Below the pieces are notes generated by a model, which saw only the letters and a program-made list of their open reading frames with translations, had not been told where the DNA came from and made no database searches. Positions 5,457 to 6,566 of a stretch of 6,566 nucleotides of DNA are shown one piece after another. The DNA comes from DASVHS01 sp036001325 (GTDB taxonomy: Bacteria; Acidobacteriota; Thermoanaerobaculia; Gp7-AA8): contig DASYUK010000156.1 in NCBI GenBank assembly GCA_036001325.1, positions 1 through 6,566 of the forward strand, written 5' to 3'. The position numbers and the translations under genes were made by a program. How positions within the stretch are numbered: the first letter of the stretch is position 1; each line of letters begins with the position of its first letter.

Positions 5457-5795
5457 TTATGTTACGCGCTGGCCTTCTTGTACGATGGCGTTTTGTGCCG
5501 GCACGACGATGCGCTCCGCATAGCCGCCATCGCGCTCCTTGCCAAGCATGTCGCCGTTCTCGACGAGATAGTGAAGCGCCACGCGCTGCCCGGTGCCGCG
5601 CACGACGCCGGCGATCTCGTGACCGAGCGTTACCGGTACGTTCACCCGCCCGCCGCCCGCCCGGTAATGCGCATCGCTGTGACAGATGCCGGCGACACGG
5701 ATCTCGACAACGATCTCGCCGTCGCGCGGCCGCGGGTCGTCGACTTCGCAGTCCTCGAGCGGTTTTCCCTGGCGCAGCAAACGTACGGCGCGCAT
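5457..5795 (-). pseudogene. Truncated zinc-dependent alcohol dehydrogenase (N-terminal GroES-like part only)
   Basis: The frame encodes 112 residues matching the start of medium-chain zinc alcohol dehydrogenases: MRAVRLLRQGKPLEDCEV, then VAGICHSDAHYRAGG with zinc ligand Cys38, then VPVTLGHEIAGVV with His59-Glu60, and DGGYAERIVVPAQNAIV at 89-105. After residue 105 the match fails and a TAA ends it. The nucleotide-binding domain, about two thirds of a normal 330-350 residue enzyme, is missing. The four-cysteine structural-zinc lobe expected between RVALHYLV and MLGKERDGG is also absent, and the stretch after GVV is shorter than usual, so the remnant seems to have lost internal pieces too. It cannot be a working dehydrogenase. 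It starts immediately after the stop of the 98-residue gene (TAA then ATG), so it was part of that operon. A stable mini-protein cannot be excluded. Confidence 0.75.
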
Positions 5796-6092
5796 TTACT
5801 TCTGCAATGTAATCTCGCCGGAGTCGACCTTGCGCTGTTCTTCCGGCGTCGCCGGCGTCACCCGAAACGCTCCATGCTTTCGTTCGACCGCGTCATTGAG
5901 CTTGCGCTCCCAGGTCGAAGGATCGCCGGGCTCGGGAACCTGAATGAGCCAGATGAAGCGCGCGATCTCACGATGCGGCAGATCATTTCGCTCGATCGCG
6001 CCTTGCGCGTACTCGGGATCGGTCCCTTTGACCTGCGTGTAATGCGCCTTGAGTAACACGGCGGCCATCAATAGAAGAGTGGCAATTCGCAT
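5796..6092 (-). CDS. Small exported protein of unknown function, 98 aa
   Basis: I do not recognise this protein. Residues 1-16 (MRIATLLLMAAVLLKA) form a signal peptide or N-terminal anchor. The rest is charged and soluble-looking, with a Trp-containing central part ARFIWLIQVPEPGDPSTWERKL near 44-65 and a tail of EEQRKVDSGEITLQK. There are no cysteines and no repeats. The ATG at 6090-6092 has GGAG three bases upstream. The stop at 5796-5798 directly touches the start of the truncated dehydrogenase, so the two are co-transcribed and probably translationally coupled. A strong hairpin separates it from the preceding fn3 gene, so it may have its own promoter in 6093-6124, although I see no convincing hexamers there. 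Confidence 0.65.
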   Translation of the reverse strand: MRIATLLLMAAVLLKAHYTQVKGTDPEYAQGAIERNDLPHREIARFIWLIQVPEPGDPSTWERKLNDAVERKHGAFRVTPATPEEQRKVDSGEITLQK

Positions 6093-6124
6093 TCGCTCCG
6101 CAGAAGGAGAGGCGAAGAGCGGTC

Positions 6125-6158
6125 GGTGTGGGCGCGACAGAATCTACGCGCCCACACC
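6125..6158 (-). terminator. Strong 12-bp hairpin after the fn3 gene, candidate terminator
   Basis: GGTGTGGGCGCG (6125-6136) pairs perfectly with CGCGCCCACACC (6147-6158) around a ten-base loop. It lies 12 bases beyond the stop of the minus-strand fn3 gene. Only a weak pyrimidine run follows, so termination may be partial or factor-assisted. CACACC (6153-6158) can alternatively pair with GGTGTG (6161-6166), making a second, mutually exclusive small hairpin. Confidence 0.5.
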
Positions 6159-6170
6159 TGGGTGTGTCAA

Positions 6171-6566
6171 TCAGCGCGCCGTCGCGCTGGCCGTGTTCGA
6201 CGCCGCGGAGACGTTACCCGCAGCATCGGTCGCTTTCACGTAGTAGTACCAGGTCGAACCTGAGGTCAATCCATTATTGGTATACGTTGTCGACGCCGTC
6301 GTGGCGATCTGGGAGAACGGTCCACCCGCGCTGCTGGCGCGCCAGATCTGATAACCGGTGACACCGACGTTATCGGTCGATGCCGTCCAGGTCAGATTGA
6401 TTTTGCGCTTCGCTGTGCTGCTCGCCGTGAGGTTCGCCGGCGCGGTCGGCGGTGTGGTGTCGCCGGCATTGCTCACGGTTACGGACACCGCCGTCGAAGT
6501 TCCCACGTTCGTCGCGGCATCGTAGGCCTTCGAAGTCAGCGAATGCGCGCCGTCGTTCGTGGTCGT
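6171..6566 (-). CDS. C-terminal part of a surface protein with Ig-like and fibronectin type III domains (5' end outside window)
   Basis: The frame is open to the window edge and supplies 131 residues ending at a TGA (6171-6173). The first part (residues 1-33) reads DGAHSLTSKAYDAATNVGTS and continues to VSVTVSN, the closing strands of a bacterial Ig-like domain. A linker DTTPPTAP leads to one fibronectin type III domain at about 41-131, with landmarks INLTWTASTDNVGVTGYQIW, then TSGSTWYYYVKATDAAGNVS near the end. Such chains are common at the end of large secreted glycan-binding or adhesin-like proteins and extracellular hydrolases. The protein stops right after the domain, with no sorting signal, PEP-CTERM or membrane anchor, so it is probably released or held by an upstream part. 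A GTG at 6504-6506 could be misread as a start, but the coding pattern continues upstream of it. Confidence 0.88.
   Translation of the reverse strand, partial: TTTNDGAHSLTSKAYDAATNVGTSTAVSVTVSNAGDTTPPTAPANLTASSTAKRKINLTWTASTDNVGVTGYQIWRASSAGGPFSQIATTASTTYTNNGLTSGSTWYYYVKATDAAGNVSAASNTASATAR

Noticed and set aside
5310..6056. Plus-strand open frame of 248 codons
   Set aside because: It is antisense to three packed minus-strand genes (esterase start, dehydrogenase remnant, small exported protein); no start signal or recognisable domain.

Overview
The window is gene-dense, GC-rich bacterial chromosomal DNA with several GTG or TTG starts and gene gaps of 0-105 bases. Many products carry export signals. 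The gene mix (a secreted amidohydrolase, an LpqC-type esterase, an ArsR/AHSA1 pair, a fibronectin type III surface protein and a DUF6496-like basic peptide) fits a soil-type Acidobacteriota or a similar didderm. That placement is an inference from style, because no marker gene is present. I see no rRNA, tRNA, CRISPR array or insertion sequence.

Left part (1-2149). A 3' scrap on the plus strand ends in GKIVLRI, like the tail of a medium-chain dehydrogenase. It faces a 64-residue, very basic DUF6496-like gene on the minus strand, whose ribosome-binding site lies in the loop of a hairpin that also holds its GTG start. Divergent from it is an exported histidine phosphatase. This gene abuts, stop to stop, a secreted metal-dependent amidohydrolase on the minus strand.

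Middle part (2150-4557). A 105-base gap with two palindromes looks like a dispersed intergenic repeat. Next, in transcription order on the minus strand, comes the three-gene unit arsR-type regulator > AHSA1/SRPBCC protein > exported DUF1579-like protein. The first two genes overlap by 103 bases and the last two by 4. Upstream lie a -35/-10 pair and a perfect 9+9 inverted repeat over the -10 edge and the TTG start, which suggests autorepression. Divergent from this unit is a secreted Arg-rich protein with eight tandem nonapeptide repeats and a C-terminal beta-rich domain.

Right part (4514-6566). A minus-strand run reads: the end of a surface protein with an Ig-like and an fn3 domain, a strong hairpin, a 98-residue exported protein that I do not recognise, a truncated zinc alcohol dehydrogenase remnant, and an LpqC/PHB-depolymerase-like esterase. 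The esterase starts four bases after the remnant's stop and overlaps the repeat protein tail to tail by 44 bases.

No clear new multi-gene system stands out. The most interesting points are the start-codon hairpin, the regulator operator and its long overlap, the nonapeptide repeat protein, and the truncated dehydrogenase. The geometry of that last gene is compatible with an inversion.
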